The notes beneath the pieces are model-generated. The model made no database searches. It was given only the letters and a program-made list of their open reading frames with translations, and was not told the DNA's origin. A DNA stretch of 64,000 bases, taken from Acinetobacter sp. ANC 3929 (GTDB lineage: Bacteria > Pseudomonadota > Gammaproteobacteria > Pseudomonadales > Moraxellaceae). Shown piece after piece: positions 28,058-36,387 of the stretch. The position numbers were made by a program, and so were the translations under genes. The stretch lies in contig NZ_KB850000.1 in the NCBI RefSeq assembly GCF_000369405.1, positions 1,198,768 through 1,262,767 of the forward strand. The letters run 5' to 3'. Positions within the stretch are counted from its first letter, which is position 1, and every line of letters begins with the position of its first letter.

Positions 28058-28882
28058 CTACACCATGGATAAAGCCTTAAAACTAGCACCATTCTGGATA
28101 CGGGTTTGCATGTATTCGGCATAAACCGATAACTTTTCAAAAATATGCTCAGAATAGAACATATCTTCAATTAAATGAGCCGCTTGTGCTTGGCTAAAGT
28201 GTCCAATCTTCGCAACAATATTTGCATTGAGACTGGAAAACAAAGTGCATACATTTTTGTGCCATTCATCTTTGTTTTTAAATAACAATTTTCGGGTATT
28301 TATATTGTCAGCAGTGATCTGACTTGGAGATTGATCTGCCTCAATAACAATGATTTTCACAGCAAAATAATCTTCAAGCGTTCGCAGTTGCTCATGATTG
28401 ACAGCCAAATGGGTAATCAAGAAAAGATGCGAAACATCAGTCCGACATAAGGCTTTGACCAAGCTTCGAAACAGAAAATCTTCCTCGCTTTTTGGACCAT
28501 CCACCAAATCGATATACAGTTTTAAACTATGAATCACATCTTCAATTTTTAGGTTGACACTTTTTTCGGCCTGAAAATATGTATTCAAAATCGATAGCAC
28601 TGGCAACGCAACTGGCGTTGTATAAATCACTGGTTGATTCAGATTGGCGATAATAAATGGTGCAAATAAATATCCCAAATTATTATCATTTCCAGCAATT
28701 GGTGCTTGTGCAATATAGGCAACTTTCTCTTTTGAAAAATCTCTTAAAACTTTACCGCGCAATAATGTTGCTTCAAGATTCACATATTCAAGACGTAACT
28801 GTTCTTGTACTGATTGCGAAGGTTCTCTGCTTTGAAAAAGCTGAGTCATCGCATTAAGTTCTTTGGTTACAAACATAGTCAT
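28058..28882 (-). CDS. Uncharacterised protein
   Basis: About 274 residues, no signal peptide and no clear membrane helix, so probably cytoplasmic. It contains strand-helix alternation (LRGKVLRDFSKEKVAYIAQ, HLFLITHLAVNHEQLRTLEDYFAVKIIVIEA), which suggests an alpha/beta fold. I recognise no motif. The start is uncertain: ATG codons at 28909, 28882 and 28876 are in frame and none has a strong ribosome site; 28882 (MTMFVTKELN) is a compromise. It is followed by the 57-residue membrane protein. A large inverted repeat (29018-29053) stands upstream. Confidence 0.6.
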   Translation of the reverse strand: MTMFVTKELNAMTQLFQSREPSQSVQEQLRLEYVNLEATLLRGKVLRDFSKEKVAYIAQAPIAGNDNNLGYLFAPFIIANLNQPVIYTTPVALPVLSILNTYFQAEKSVNLKIEDVIHSLKLYIDLVDGPKSEEDFLFRSLVKALCRTDVSHLFLITHLAVNHEQLRTLEDYFAVKIIVIEADQSPSQITADNINTRKLLFKNKDEWHKNVCTLFSSLNANIVAKIGHFSQAQAAHLIEDMFYSEHIFEKLSVYAEYMQTRIQNGASFKALSMV

Positions 28883-28909
28883 ACGCCATTCAATCAGAAT
28901 TATTGTCAT

Positions 28910-29234
28910 TCAAACGATTTACAATGCTTGATCAAGATTTAACACACTGCACCGTTACGTATGTTATTTTGAATGAGGTACAAACAACTGAATAGCTACA
29001 GAGTTTCGTTAAAAAAATATAACAGATCATTTATTCATCTTGTATCTGTTATAAAAAAACAAGAAGAAATTGTATCTACTCATATACAGCAGAAGAATGG
29101 ATGATAAATAAAACTTAAAGCGTTTTTAAATATTCAAGTAACAGTTTTCTCAGGTTCTGCTTATTTTCAATCGTTTAAGTCCATTCTTTCACATTTTCCT
29201 AGCGACTGCTCTAGTCTGTTATAGGAGAGGATAT
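28910..29234. other. Intergenic region between the divergent uncharacterised gene and cioA
   Basis: 325 AT-rich bases without a credible gene. They should hold the promoters of cioA (plus) and of the uncharacterised gene (minus). The main structure is the 10-base inverted repeat at 29018-29053. The cioA ribosome site AGGAGAGG stands 6 bases before its ATG. Confidence 0.6.
29018..29053 (-). terminator. Perfect inverted repeat flanked by A runs, upstream of cioA
   Basis: TATAACAGAT at 29018-29027 is the exact complement of ATCTGTTATA at 29044-29053, with a 16-base spacer. On the minus strand it is followed by seven T (29011-29017), so it reads as an intrinsic terminator placed in front of, not behind, a minus-strand gene. 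It may be a leader attenuator for the 28058-28882 gene, the end of an unannotated small RNA, or an operator palindrome for cioA. Confidence 0.5.
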
Positions 29235-30680
29235 ATGGATCTCGGTCTCACTGCTTTAGAATTAGCTCGAATACAGTTTGCCTTTACTGTTTCATTTCAC
29301 ATTATCTTTCCAGCCACCTCTATCGGCTTGGCCTGTTTTCTTGCCATGCTCGAATGGAAATGGCTTCGTACTCAAAACCCGATTTATAAAGATCTATTTA
29401 AGTTCTGGATTAAGATCTTTGCCGTTGCCTTTGGAATGGGCGTAGTTTCAGGCGTCGTGATGAGCTATCAGTTTGGAACCAACTGGAGTGAATTTTCCCG
29501 TATCGCAGGTAGTGTTACAGGGCCCTTACTCACTTATGAGGTCTTAAGTGCCTTCTTTTTAGAAGCTGGCTTCCTCGGGATCATGCTATTTGGTTGGGGA
29601 CGTGTCAGTCCCAAGGCGCACTTTTTTGCGACGTTGATGGTTGCCATCGGCACCTGTATTTCCATGTTTTGGATTCTATCCTCGAACAGCTGGATGCAGA
29701 CACCACAAGGCTTTACGATTGAAAACGGCATCATTATTCCAACAGATTGGTGGGCCATCGTCTTTAATCCTTCCTTCCCTTATCGTTTTGCACATATGGC
29801 AGCCGCTGCATTTTTAGTATCTTCTTTACTGGTCGTTGGGACTGCCGCATGGCACCTGATTAAAGGCCGTCGCGATGAACTGGTCAAAAAATCATTTTCG
29901 ATGGGGCTTTGGATGGTGTTAGTCACCTCATGTCTGCAAGTGGTGATCGGTGATAATCATGGTTTAAATACCTTACAACATCAGCCCGCAAAATTAGCTG
30001 CTATCGAAGGACATTGGGAAACAAATCACAACGAAAGCATGCCACTGCTGCTGTTCGCCATTCCGGACATGGATAAAGAAGAAAATCTCTATGAAGTCGG
30101 AGTTCCTCATCTCGGCAGTCTGATTCTCACCCATTCTATGGAAGGCAAAGTCACAGGCCTAAAAGACTTTGCACCTGAAGACCGCCCAAATGCCACCATT
30201 GTGTTTTGGAGCTTCCGTGTCATGGTTGGTCTGGGCATGTTAATGGTATTACTCTCTTTCATTGCATTATGGTTACGTAAAAAAGGTAAACTTTATGGTT
30301 CATCTTGGTTCCATAAATTCGCTTTTGTGATGGGGCCAACAGGCTATATCGCGCTACTAGCAGGTTGGGTGACAACCGAAGTCGGTCGCCAACCGTGGGT
30401 GATTTATGGCGTGATGCGGACCAAGGATGGTTTATCGCAGACTGTCACAGCAGACCAAGTGGGTATCAGCTTAATTATCTTTGTGGTGGTATATACCATC
30501 GTATTCGGTAGCGGTATTTATTACATGTTAAAGCTTCTGAAAAAAGGTCCTGAGTTTATTGAAGCGATTGATCTTGAGCCCGCAGGTCATGGACATTTCA
30601 AAACACCAATGCGTCCTTTAAGCGCAGTTGATGAAACCATCGATACACAAGATCCAAATAAGGAGAAACACCATGATTGA
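29235..30680 (+). CDS. cioA: Cytochrome bd-type quinol oxidase subunit I, cyanide-insensitive (CioA) type
   Basis: Heme-bearing subunit of a terminal oxidase that takes electrons from ubiquinol to oxygen in the inner membrane. The N-terminal ARIQFAFTVSFHIIFPATSIGLA gives the conserved heme-ligand histidine. The quinol region includes LQVVIGDNHGLNTLQHQPAKLAAIEGHWE. At 481 residues it is shorter than E. coli CydA, consistent with the short Q-loop of the CioA group. Its end overlaps the cioB start by 8 bases. Such oxidases resist cyanide and help under low oxygen or respiratory poisons. Confidence 0.92.
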   Translation: MDLGLTALELARIQFAFTVSFHIIFPATSIGLACFLAMLEWKWLRTQNPIYKDLFKFWIKIFAVAFGMGVVSGVVMSYQFGTNWSEFSRIAGSVTGPLLTYEVLSAFFLEAGFLGIMLFGWGRVSPKAHFFATLMVAIGTCISMFWILSSNSWMQTPQGFTIENGIIIPTDWWAIVFNPSFPYRFAHMAAAAFLVSSLLVVGTAAWHLIKGRRDELVKKSFSMGLWMVLVTSCLQVVIGDNHGLNTLQHQPAKLAAIEGHWETNHNESMPLLLFAIPDMDKEENLYEVGVPHLGSLILTHSMEGKVTGLKDFAPEDRPNATIVFWSFRVMVGLGMLMVLLSFIALWLRKKGKLYGSSWFHKFAFVMGPTGYIALLAGWVTTEVGRQPWVIYGVMRTKDGLSQTVTADQVGISLIIFVVVYTIVFGSGIYYMLKLLKKGPEFIEAIDLEPAGHGHFKTPMRPLSAVDETIDTQDPNKEKHHD

Positions 30681-31677
30681 TCTCTCTCTGATTTGGGTGG
30701 GTATTATCGGACTTGGCGTATTGATTTATGTCATTCTAGATGGTTTCGATCTCGGTATTGGAATACTGTTTCCATTCATTCAAAACAGCGAAGAACGGGA
30801 TGTGATGATGAACACCGTCGCACCTGTCTGGGATGGCAATGAAACATGGATGGTCCTCGGTGGTGCAGGTTTATTCGCAGCTTTTCCTCTAGTCTATTCA
30901 ACCGTCCTTTCAGCGTTGTATATGCCGATTACCCTCATGGTGATTGCACTGATTTTCCGTGGCGTTGCGTTTGAGTTCCGCTTCAAAGCCAATCGAACCA
31001 AGCATTTATGGGATCAGGCTTTTATTTGGGGCTCAATTCTCTCCAGTTTCCTGCAAGGTGTGATTTTAGGTGCTTATATCCAAGGCATCCAAACCACCAA
31101 TGGCATTTTCTCAGGCTCAGGTTTAGATTGGTTCACACCTTTCGCGCTTTTTACGGGACTGGGTGTGGTTGCCATGTATGCAGCCTTGGGTTGTGGCTGG
31201 CTGATTATGAAAACCGATCATGAGCTACAGGACAAAATGTACCATTTAATGCCGAAGCTGATCATGCTTCTATTTGTGGTATTTGCAGGTGTCAGTCTCT
31301 ATACCCCACTGACACATCCTGAAATTGCAGCTCGTTGGTTTGCATTACCAAATCTACTGTATTTTAGTCCTGTGCCCATTTTGGTGTTGTTATTTACATT
31401 TTTGATTCTAAAAGCATGTAAACAACGTCAGGACTTTAAACCCTTTATCTACACCCTAGCACTGGTATTCCTTGCTTTTACTGGATTTGTGATCAGCCTC
31501 TGGCCGAATATCATTCCACCCTCAGTCACAATTTGGGAAGCGGCAGCACCACATTCCAGTCAGAAATTCGCACTGGTGGGTGCGGTGATTCTGATCCCGA
31601 TTATCATTGCCTATACCATTGTTTCTTACTGGGTATTTCGGGATAAAGTCCGTGTTGGTGATGAAGGTTATCACTAG
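30673..31677 (+). CDS. cioB: Cytochrome bd-type quinol oxidase subunit II (CioB)
   Basis: Second oxidase subunit, 334 residues, nearly all membrane helices. The ATG at 30673 (MIDLSLIWVGIIGLG) has AAGGAG at ideal distance; a longer frame inside cioA is not used. Family marks are YVILDGFDLGIGILFPFI near the start, WDGNETWMVLGGAGLFAAFP and PHSSQKFALVGAVILIP. It is followed 9 bases later by the DUF2474-like small subunit. Confidence 0.93.
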   Translation: MIDLSLIWVGIIGLGVLIYVILDGFDLGIGILFPFIQNSEERDVMMNTVAPVWDGNETWMVLGGAGLFAAFPLVYSTVLSALYMPITLMVIALIFRGVAFEFRFKANRTKHLWDQAFIWGSILSSFLQGVILGAYIQGIQTTNGIFSGSGLDWFTPFALFTGLGVVAMYAALGCGWLIMKTDHELQDKMYHLMPKLIMLLFVVFAGVSLYTPLTHPEIAARWFALPNLLYFSPVPILVLLFTFLILKACKQRQDFKPFIYTLALVFLAFTGFVISLWPNIIPPSVTIWEAAAPHSSQKFALVGAVILIPIIIAYTIVSYWVFRDKVRVGDEGYH

Positions 31678-31686
31678 GAGCTTTGC

Positions 31687-31809
31687 ATGAAAATAAAATC
31701 TCTGCATTTAAGCCAAACTCAATGGTTTATAATCTTATGGTTAGTTGGTTTTTTTGCACTTGCTATCATTGCTGGCCTATTTAGGCTGTTATTGATGTTT
31801 GCTTATTAA
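31687..31809 (+). CDS. DUF2474-like small subunit of the bd oxidase
   Basis: A 40-residue open frame that starts 9 bases after cioB, with AGGAG in front of the ATG. It has a short polar head, a central tryptophan (TQWFIILW) and a single helix that ends with the pattern GLFRLLLMF. This layout matches the DUF2474 proteins found after cioAB in pseudomonads and is comparable in role to CydX. It is probably needed for stability of the oxidase; that is inferred from the family. Confidence 0.8.
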   Translation: MKIKSLHLSQTQWFIILWLVGFFALAIIAGLFRLLLMFAY

Positions 31810-31849
31810 ATGATGGATGGAATAGCTTAGCTTAAGCTATTCCATCTAA

Positions 31850-33283
31850 ATGGATTCACTTTACCTTATGTATAAATCAGAACAATTAGCACATAACCTG
31901 AAACTTCTCATTGAAAATGGATCATGGAAACCACACACCAAGCTTCCTTCTTTACGTGAGCAGGTACAAAGGTCAGGTTTTAGCTTAATTACCGTGATGA
32001 ATGCTTACCAAGAACTGGAAGCACAAGGTTTGATATATTCAAAAGAAAAGTCGGGTTATTTTGTGGCTGAGCAAAATAACATCCAGATTCCACAAGCCTA
32101 TTCGGTGGTGTCTTTAAATCCTAAAATTGAAATCAACTCATTGGTTTTTAAATATCTTAAATCAATTCAATCCAAACAAGTCAGCCCACTAGGCTCTGCT
32201 TTTCCTGATAGCCAATTGCTCTATCCCCCCAAGCTGATTCAGATCATGGGGCAACTTTCCCGTAATCGACATAGTTATGACCAGACCTCTAATCTACCAC
32301 CAGGAAATTTGGTGCTTAGAAATTTAATTGCGCAACGCTATTGTATGCAAGGGATTCCAACCGATGCAGATGATATTGTCATTACATCAGGTGGTTTAGA
32401 AGCACTTAATCTTTCGCTGCAAGCAATTACCCAACCAGGCGATTATATTTTATTGCAGCAAACCATTTTCTATGGTGCCTGGCAAGCTGCTGAGCGTTTG
32501 GGCTTAAAGGTAATTACAATTCCTGAGCACCCACAACATGGTTTCGATATCGAAGCCTTTGAGCAAGTCATCAAGAACTATCCAATCAAAGTATGCTGGT
32601 TTATGCTGAATGCGCATAACCCGATTGGCTTTACTGTCAGTGATGAGATCAAATATAAAATTGCAAAACTGCTACATGAGCATCAGATTCATTTAATCGA
32701 AGATGATGTCTATGAAGAATTGTTTTATGGCAATCAAAAACCTCTGCCAATGAAGTATTTTGATCAACAAAATCTGGTACTGCACTGCTCCTCTTTTTCC
32801 AAAACCTTGGGCTCGGGTTTCCGTATGGGTTGGGTGTATGCAGGTAAATTTTCCGAGCATATTCAGCATTTACAATTGATGAGCACCATTTCAGCCAATG
32901 CCTTGATCCAAAATGCACTGGTTGAGTTTCTCTCGCATCATCATTATGAAAAACATTTAAGAACGCTCAGACGTGCTTTGGAAAAGAATAAGAAACAGTT
33001 TTTCCACTATCTCAAGCAGCAACTACCCCAAGACTGCAAAGTGTATAACTACCCAAGTGGCTATTTTCTATGGATTCAGCTCCCTGACAAAGTCAGCAGC
33101 ATGCAAGTTTATGAACAACTGATTCAGCAACAGGTCGGTGTTGCGCCAAGCCCATTGTTTAATGTACTGCCTTCACATCAGCATTTTATTCGTATGAATT
33201 GTTCTTTTGAATGGACCGATCAGATTCAGCATTCACTGGAATTGTTTATTCAAACGGTTCAGCATTCAATGTTAGATGAATGA
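31850..33283 (+). CDS. MocR-type regulator: GntR helix-turn-helix fused to aminotransferase domain
   Basis: 477 residues. The first 75 form a winged helix (LKLLIENGSWKPHTKLPSLREQV, then VMNAYQELEAQGLIYSKEKSGYFV). The rest is a fold-type-I PLP aminotransferase domain with the cofactor lysine in SSFSKTLGSGFRMGW and the earlier NAHNPIGFTV and EDDVYEELFYG motifs. Such proteins act as transcription factors that sense PLP or an amino-acid adduct. No obvious target is adjacent; the gene stands between the oxidase operon and a structured intergenic element. Confidence 0.9.
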   Translation: MDSLYLMYKSEQLAHNLKLLIENGSWKPHTKLPSLREQVQRSGFSLITVMNAYQELEAQGLIYSKEKSGYFVAEQNNIQIPQAYSVVSLNPKIEINSLVFKYLKSIQSKQVSPLGSAFPDSQLLYPPKLIQIMGQLSRNRHSYDQTSNLPPGNLVLRNLIAQRYCMQGIPTDADDIVITSGGLEALNLSLQAITQPGDYILLQQTIFYGAWQAAERLGLKVITIPEHPQHGFDIEAFEQVIKNYPIKVCWFMLNAHNPIGFTVSDEIKYKIAKLLHEHQIHLIEDDVYEELFYGNQKPLPMKYFDQQNLVLHCSSFSKTLGSGFRMGWVYAGKFSEHIQHLQLMSTISANALIQNALVEFLSHHHYEKHLRTLRRALEKNKKQFFHYLKQQLPQDCKVYNYPSGYFLWIQLPDKVSSMQVYEQLIQQQVGVAPSPLFNVLPSHQHFIRMNCSFEWTDQIQHSLELFIQTVQHSMLDE

Positions 33284-33327
33284 AACTGATTTCTTCGAAT
33301 TATGCTTAAATTTTAATACGCGGAAAC

Positions 33328-33470
33328 GTCATCCACAACCTGAGCGAAGATAAATAAAACAACGCTTTGTCTGAGCGCAAGACGAGTAGCTATGCTACGA
33401 ATGTGGTATCAGAAGTGATACCTTACGGGATGACAATGGTTTTGCCTACTTTTGCCGAAACAAAAGTAGG
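33328..33470 (+). repeat. Structured intergenic element with nested inverted repeats
   Basis: Several perfect inverted repeats are packed in 143 bases. GTCATCC (33328-33334) pairs with GGATGAC (33428-33434) and encloses GTAGC/GCTAC (33386-33390, 33394-33398) and GGTATCA/TGATACC (33405-33411, 33416-33422). A separate 10-pair hairpin follows, CCTACTTTTG at 33445-33454 with CAAAAGTAGG at 33461-33470. I recall similar CAAAAGTAGG-type strings between genes in other Acinetobacter genomes, so it is likely a dispersed repeat or an RNA-coding element. It holds no open frame. Confidence 0.6.
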
Positions 33471-33562
33471 GCGAACCGCAGGTTTATACTGAAACAAGAT
33501 GAGGACTCGACAAAACTCCATTCAACTCACTTATTACTTGTTTAACAGCATTAAAAATAGCA

Positions 33563-34636
33563 TCAATTCATTGTAGTCAAACACCTTTTCCGATACTGAC
33601 TCGGTGTTTCCCCAAAAGTCTTTTTAAAAGCGCGAATAAAATTAGTGGCTTCTTCGTAACCAACCAAACCAGCAACATCTTGGATGCTGTATTGCTGCTG
33701 TTGCAGTAATTTCTTCGCTTGATTAAACCGAACCTCCGCCAAAATCTGTAAAAAGGTCGTTCCTTGCGCCTGTAAATGCCGTTTGATGGTTCGCTCCGAC
33801 ATATTCAAGCGTTGGGCAATCACTGGCAATGTCGGATAAGCATTGCTTGAGTGATATAGCAATTCAGATCGAATACTTTTTTGCAAATCACGCGCCCCCT
33901 CTTTCACTAACTTGAGCTTGTCATTTTCACAATAAAGTACTGCTTGCTGAAAAGCGACTTGATCTGCGTTTGGATTTTTACAATGCAAATATTGTTTTGG
34001 AAAGCGCAAACCATTGCGTGCTTGATTAAATTGAATCTTAATCTGGGATAAATCAATTTTTTTATAATTTGAGGCATTGGCCCAATCCACAAATACCTCG
34101 CAGTTTTCAGTAATTTTTCCAGAAAATAAAGTCAGAAAATGAATCGCACCAAACAACAGGCTTTCTATCAGGAAATGTCTTAATTGATCCGATTGTTCTG
34201 CATCACCCAATTTCACTGGATGCACATCATCCAGATAAACATAGACAAAGTTGTCATCGATGTACCATTCTGGCGTGAAATTCTGTATTCGCGTACAAAA
34301 ATATTGCTGGCAAAGGCTTAGCGCAGTTTCTACATCCGTACAGCTGAGAAATGCAAATCCTAAAGGACCATGCGAAGTTGGGCGTAATTTAAAACCATAT
34401 TCAATCCCAAGCCGTGGATTGCCTGTCAAGCGTAAGGCATTGACGACCAGCTTCGACCATTGATGCGCACTCATTTTGGCATCAGTCTTTTTTATTTCAA
34501 CCGAGTCAAGACCGGTACCATTAAAAATACTTTGAGTATCAACACCATAGTTATACACAATTTCTAATAAGATATGTGCATAAGATACGGAGATGGTTTC
34601 CTGAAACAATCCAAATGGATCTCGCATCACAGGCAT
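33563..34636 (-). CDS. AraC-family transcriptional regulator
   Basis: 357 residues with the same two-part design as the regulator at 26742: a sensor domain (PRLGIEYGFKLRPTSHGPLGFAFLSC) and a C-terminal AraC double helix-turn-helix at about 270-350 (IAQRLNMSERTIKRHLQAQG and VAGLVGYEEATNFIRAFKKTFGETPSQYRK). It is divergent from the enoyl-CoA hydratase/SDR pair, with 109 bases between, and so probably controls that pair. A second ATG three codons in is equally plausible. Confidence 0.87.
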   Translation of the reverse strand: MPVMRDPFGLFQETISVSYAHILLEIVYNYGVDTQSIFNGTGLDSVEIKKTDAKMSAHQWSKLVVNALRLTGNPRLGIEYGFKLRPTSHGPLGFAFLSCTDVETALSLCQQYFCTRIQNFTPEWYIDDNFVYVYLDDVHPVKLGDAEQSDQLRHFLIESLLFGAIHFLTLFSGKITENCEVFVDWANASNYKKIDLSQIKIQFNQARNGLRFPKQYLHCKNPNADQVAFQQAVLYCENDKLKLVKEGARDLQKSIRSELLYHSSNAYPTLPVIAQRLNMSERTIKRHLQAQGTTFLQILAEVRFNQAKKLLQQQQYSIQDVAGLVGYEEATNFIRAFKKTFGETPSQYRKRCLTTMN

Positions 34637-34745
34637 CCTGTCCTAAAATGATCATCAATATGGCATAGCCACACCTATTGTGCGAGTGTTTTATTCGAAA
34701 TAATAGCTTCAATAATAAACAATGGCACAATGAGGATGTACTTAA

Positions 34746-35462
34746 ATGGCAACCATGACGCTTGATCAACAGCAGTCCATTTATGTTCTTACATTAACCA
34801 ATGGTGATCAGGACAATGTCTTAAATCAAGATGTCCTGAATGAATATATTGAAGTATTTAATGAAATTGAAAGCCATCAACACAATGCATGTTTGGTCAT
34901 TCAAAGTGACCATCCAAAAACGTTTTGCAATGGCTTGGATTTAGCATGGCTGATGCAGCAATCTATAGAAGATAAGAAAGCCTTTACCCTACAACTGGAA
35001 AATATGCTTTTGCGTTTGGCCTTGCTCAACTTGCCTGTCATCGCTGAAATTAATGGTAATGCCTATGCTGGTGGCGCAATTTTAGCATCGGCTTGTGATT
35101 TTCGATTTATGCGAGCAGACAAAGGACGCTTTTGCTTTCCCGAAGTTAAACTAACCATTCCCTTTACCGATGCGATTGCAGAAATTGTGCAATTGCTTCC
35201 CAATCAGCATACGATCTGGGAAATGTCATTGACAGGCAAATCGATGACAGGGATTGAGTGTCTAGACGCACAAGTGGTACATCAGATTCATCCCATCGAA
35301 ACTTTAAATACTGAAGTATTTAGGTTTGCCGAAGAAATGTCACAAAACCATCGTCTGACCTATGCCGTGATCAAACGTCAGTTACGCCATCGGATTGTAG
35401 AAATAGCCAAACAACGACAACTATACAATCCTGAAAAATTTGCACATCCCTTTATGATTTAA
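34746..35462 (+). CDS. Enoyl-CoA hydratase/isomerase (crotonase) family protein
   Basis: 238-residue crotonase-fold enzyme. The oxyanion-hole segments are visible: CNGLDLAWLMQQ after the first strand and NGNAYAGGAILASACDFRFM in the middle. The latter is the crotonase signature. It lacks an obvious C-terminal trimer-domain extension. Members hydrate or isomerise acyl-CoA thioesters. It forms a pair with the SDR gene 36 bases downstream, hinting at breakdown of a fatty or alicyclic acyl compound under the neighbouring AraC regulator; the substrate is unknown. Confidence 0.83.
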   Translation: MATMTLDQQQSIYVLTLTNGDQDNVLNQDVLNEYIEVFNEIESHQHNACLVIQSDHPKTFCNGLDLAWLMQQSIEDKKAFTLQLENMLLRLALLNLPVIAEINGNAYAGGAILASACDFRFMRADKGRFCFPEVKLTIPFTDAIAEIVQLLPNQHTIWEMSLTGKSMTGIECLDAQVVHQIHPIETLNTEVFRFAEEMSQNHRLTYAVIKRQLRHRIVEIAKQRQLYNPEKFAHPFMI

Positions 35463-35498
35463 CAACATATTGATAAAAATTAAATATAGGACATCGAC

Positions 35499-36326
35499 AT
35501 GAGTAATATGCAAGGAAAAACCATTTTTATTACGGGTGGCAGTCGAGGAATCGGCAGAGCAATTGCAATTAAAGCAGCATATGCAGGTGCCAACATTGTC
35601 ATTGCAGCTAAAACCGAAGTCGAAACGGCTAAATTAACAGGCACGATTTATAGCGTGGCGGAAGAGATTGAAGCCGCAGGTGGTAAAGCATTGCCATTAT
35701 TGCTTGATGTACGAGATGAGCAACAAATCCATGCTGCCGTCCAGCAAGCAGCTCAGCACTTTGGCGGCCTTGATGTGCTGATTAACAATGCAGGTGCCAT
35801 TGCCCTAACAGGTGTAGAAGCCACTTCATTAAAACAATATGACCTGATTCAAAGTATTAACCACCGTGCCACTTTTATCTGTGCACAAGCTGCTCTCCCT
35901 TTTTTGAAACAGGCTGAGCATCCACATATCTTGAGCTTATCCCCCCCTGTGAATATGTCGCCAAAATGGTTAGGCATGCTCTCGCCATATGCGCTGTCTA
36001 AATACGGGATGACGATTTTGACTTTAGGCATGGCGGAAGAATTCCGTCAATATGGTATTTCCTGTAATACCCTTTGGCCTGAAACCTACATTGCAACAGC
36101 TGCCGTTTCAAAAAATTTAGGTGAAGAAAATACACAACAGCTCAGCCGAAAACCTGAAATCATGGCAGATGCAGCTTTTGCCATTTATAGCACAATCAAA
36201 GGTGAACTTACTGGACAAAGCCTAACTGATGAACAAGCGTTAAAGCGTATCGGGATCAATGATTTCACTCAGTATGCCTGTGTCAGTGGCAACACCCAGC
36301 TACAAAAAGATTTCTTCCTTGATTGA
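35499..36326 (+). CDS. Short-chain dehydrogenase/reductase, HSDL2-like
   Basis: 275-residue NAD(P)-dependent oxidoreductase. The cofactor motif TGGSRGIGRA is at about 12-21, followed by NNAGAIALTG, and the catalytic tyrosine-lysine pair is in YALSKYGMT. The segment LSLSPPVNMSPKW after strand 5 and NTLWPETYIATAAV are typical of the HSDL2 branch of SDRs. It follows the crotonase gene in an apparent operon that is closed by a terminator at 36341-36370. Confidence 0.87.
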   Translation: MSNMQGKTIFITGGSRGIGRAIAIKAAYAGANIVIAAKTEVETAKLTGTIYSVAEEIEAAGGKALPLLLDVRDEQQIHAAVQQAAQHFGGLDVLINNAGAIALTGVEATSLKQYDLIQSINHRATFICAQAALPFLKQAEHPHILSLSPPVNMSPKWLGMLSPYALSKYGMTILTLGMAEEFRQYGISCNTLWPETYIATAAVSKNLGEENTQQLSRKPEIMADAAFAIYSTIKGELTGQSLTDEQALKRIGINDFTQYACVSGNTQLQKDFFLD

Positions 36327-36340
36327 TTCAACAATAAAAA

Positions 36341-36370
36341 ACGACCTTAAAACATGCGTCTTAAGGTCGT
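36341..36370. terminator. Bidirectional intrinsic terminator
   Basis: ACGACCTTAA at 36341-36350 and TTAAGGTCGT at 36361-36370 form a perfect 10-pair stem with a 10-base loop between convergent genes. The minus strand continues with six T, the plus strand with three, so it serves the SDR gene and the glutamate dehydrogenase gene. Confidence 0.85.
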
Positions 36371-36387
36371 TTCAAAAGCAAAGAAAA

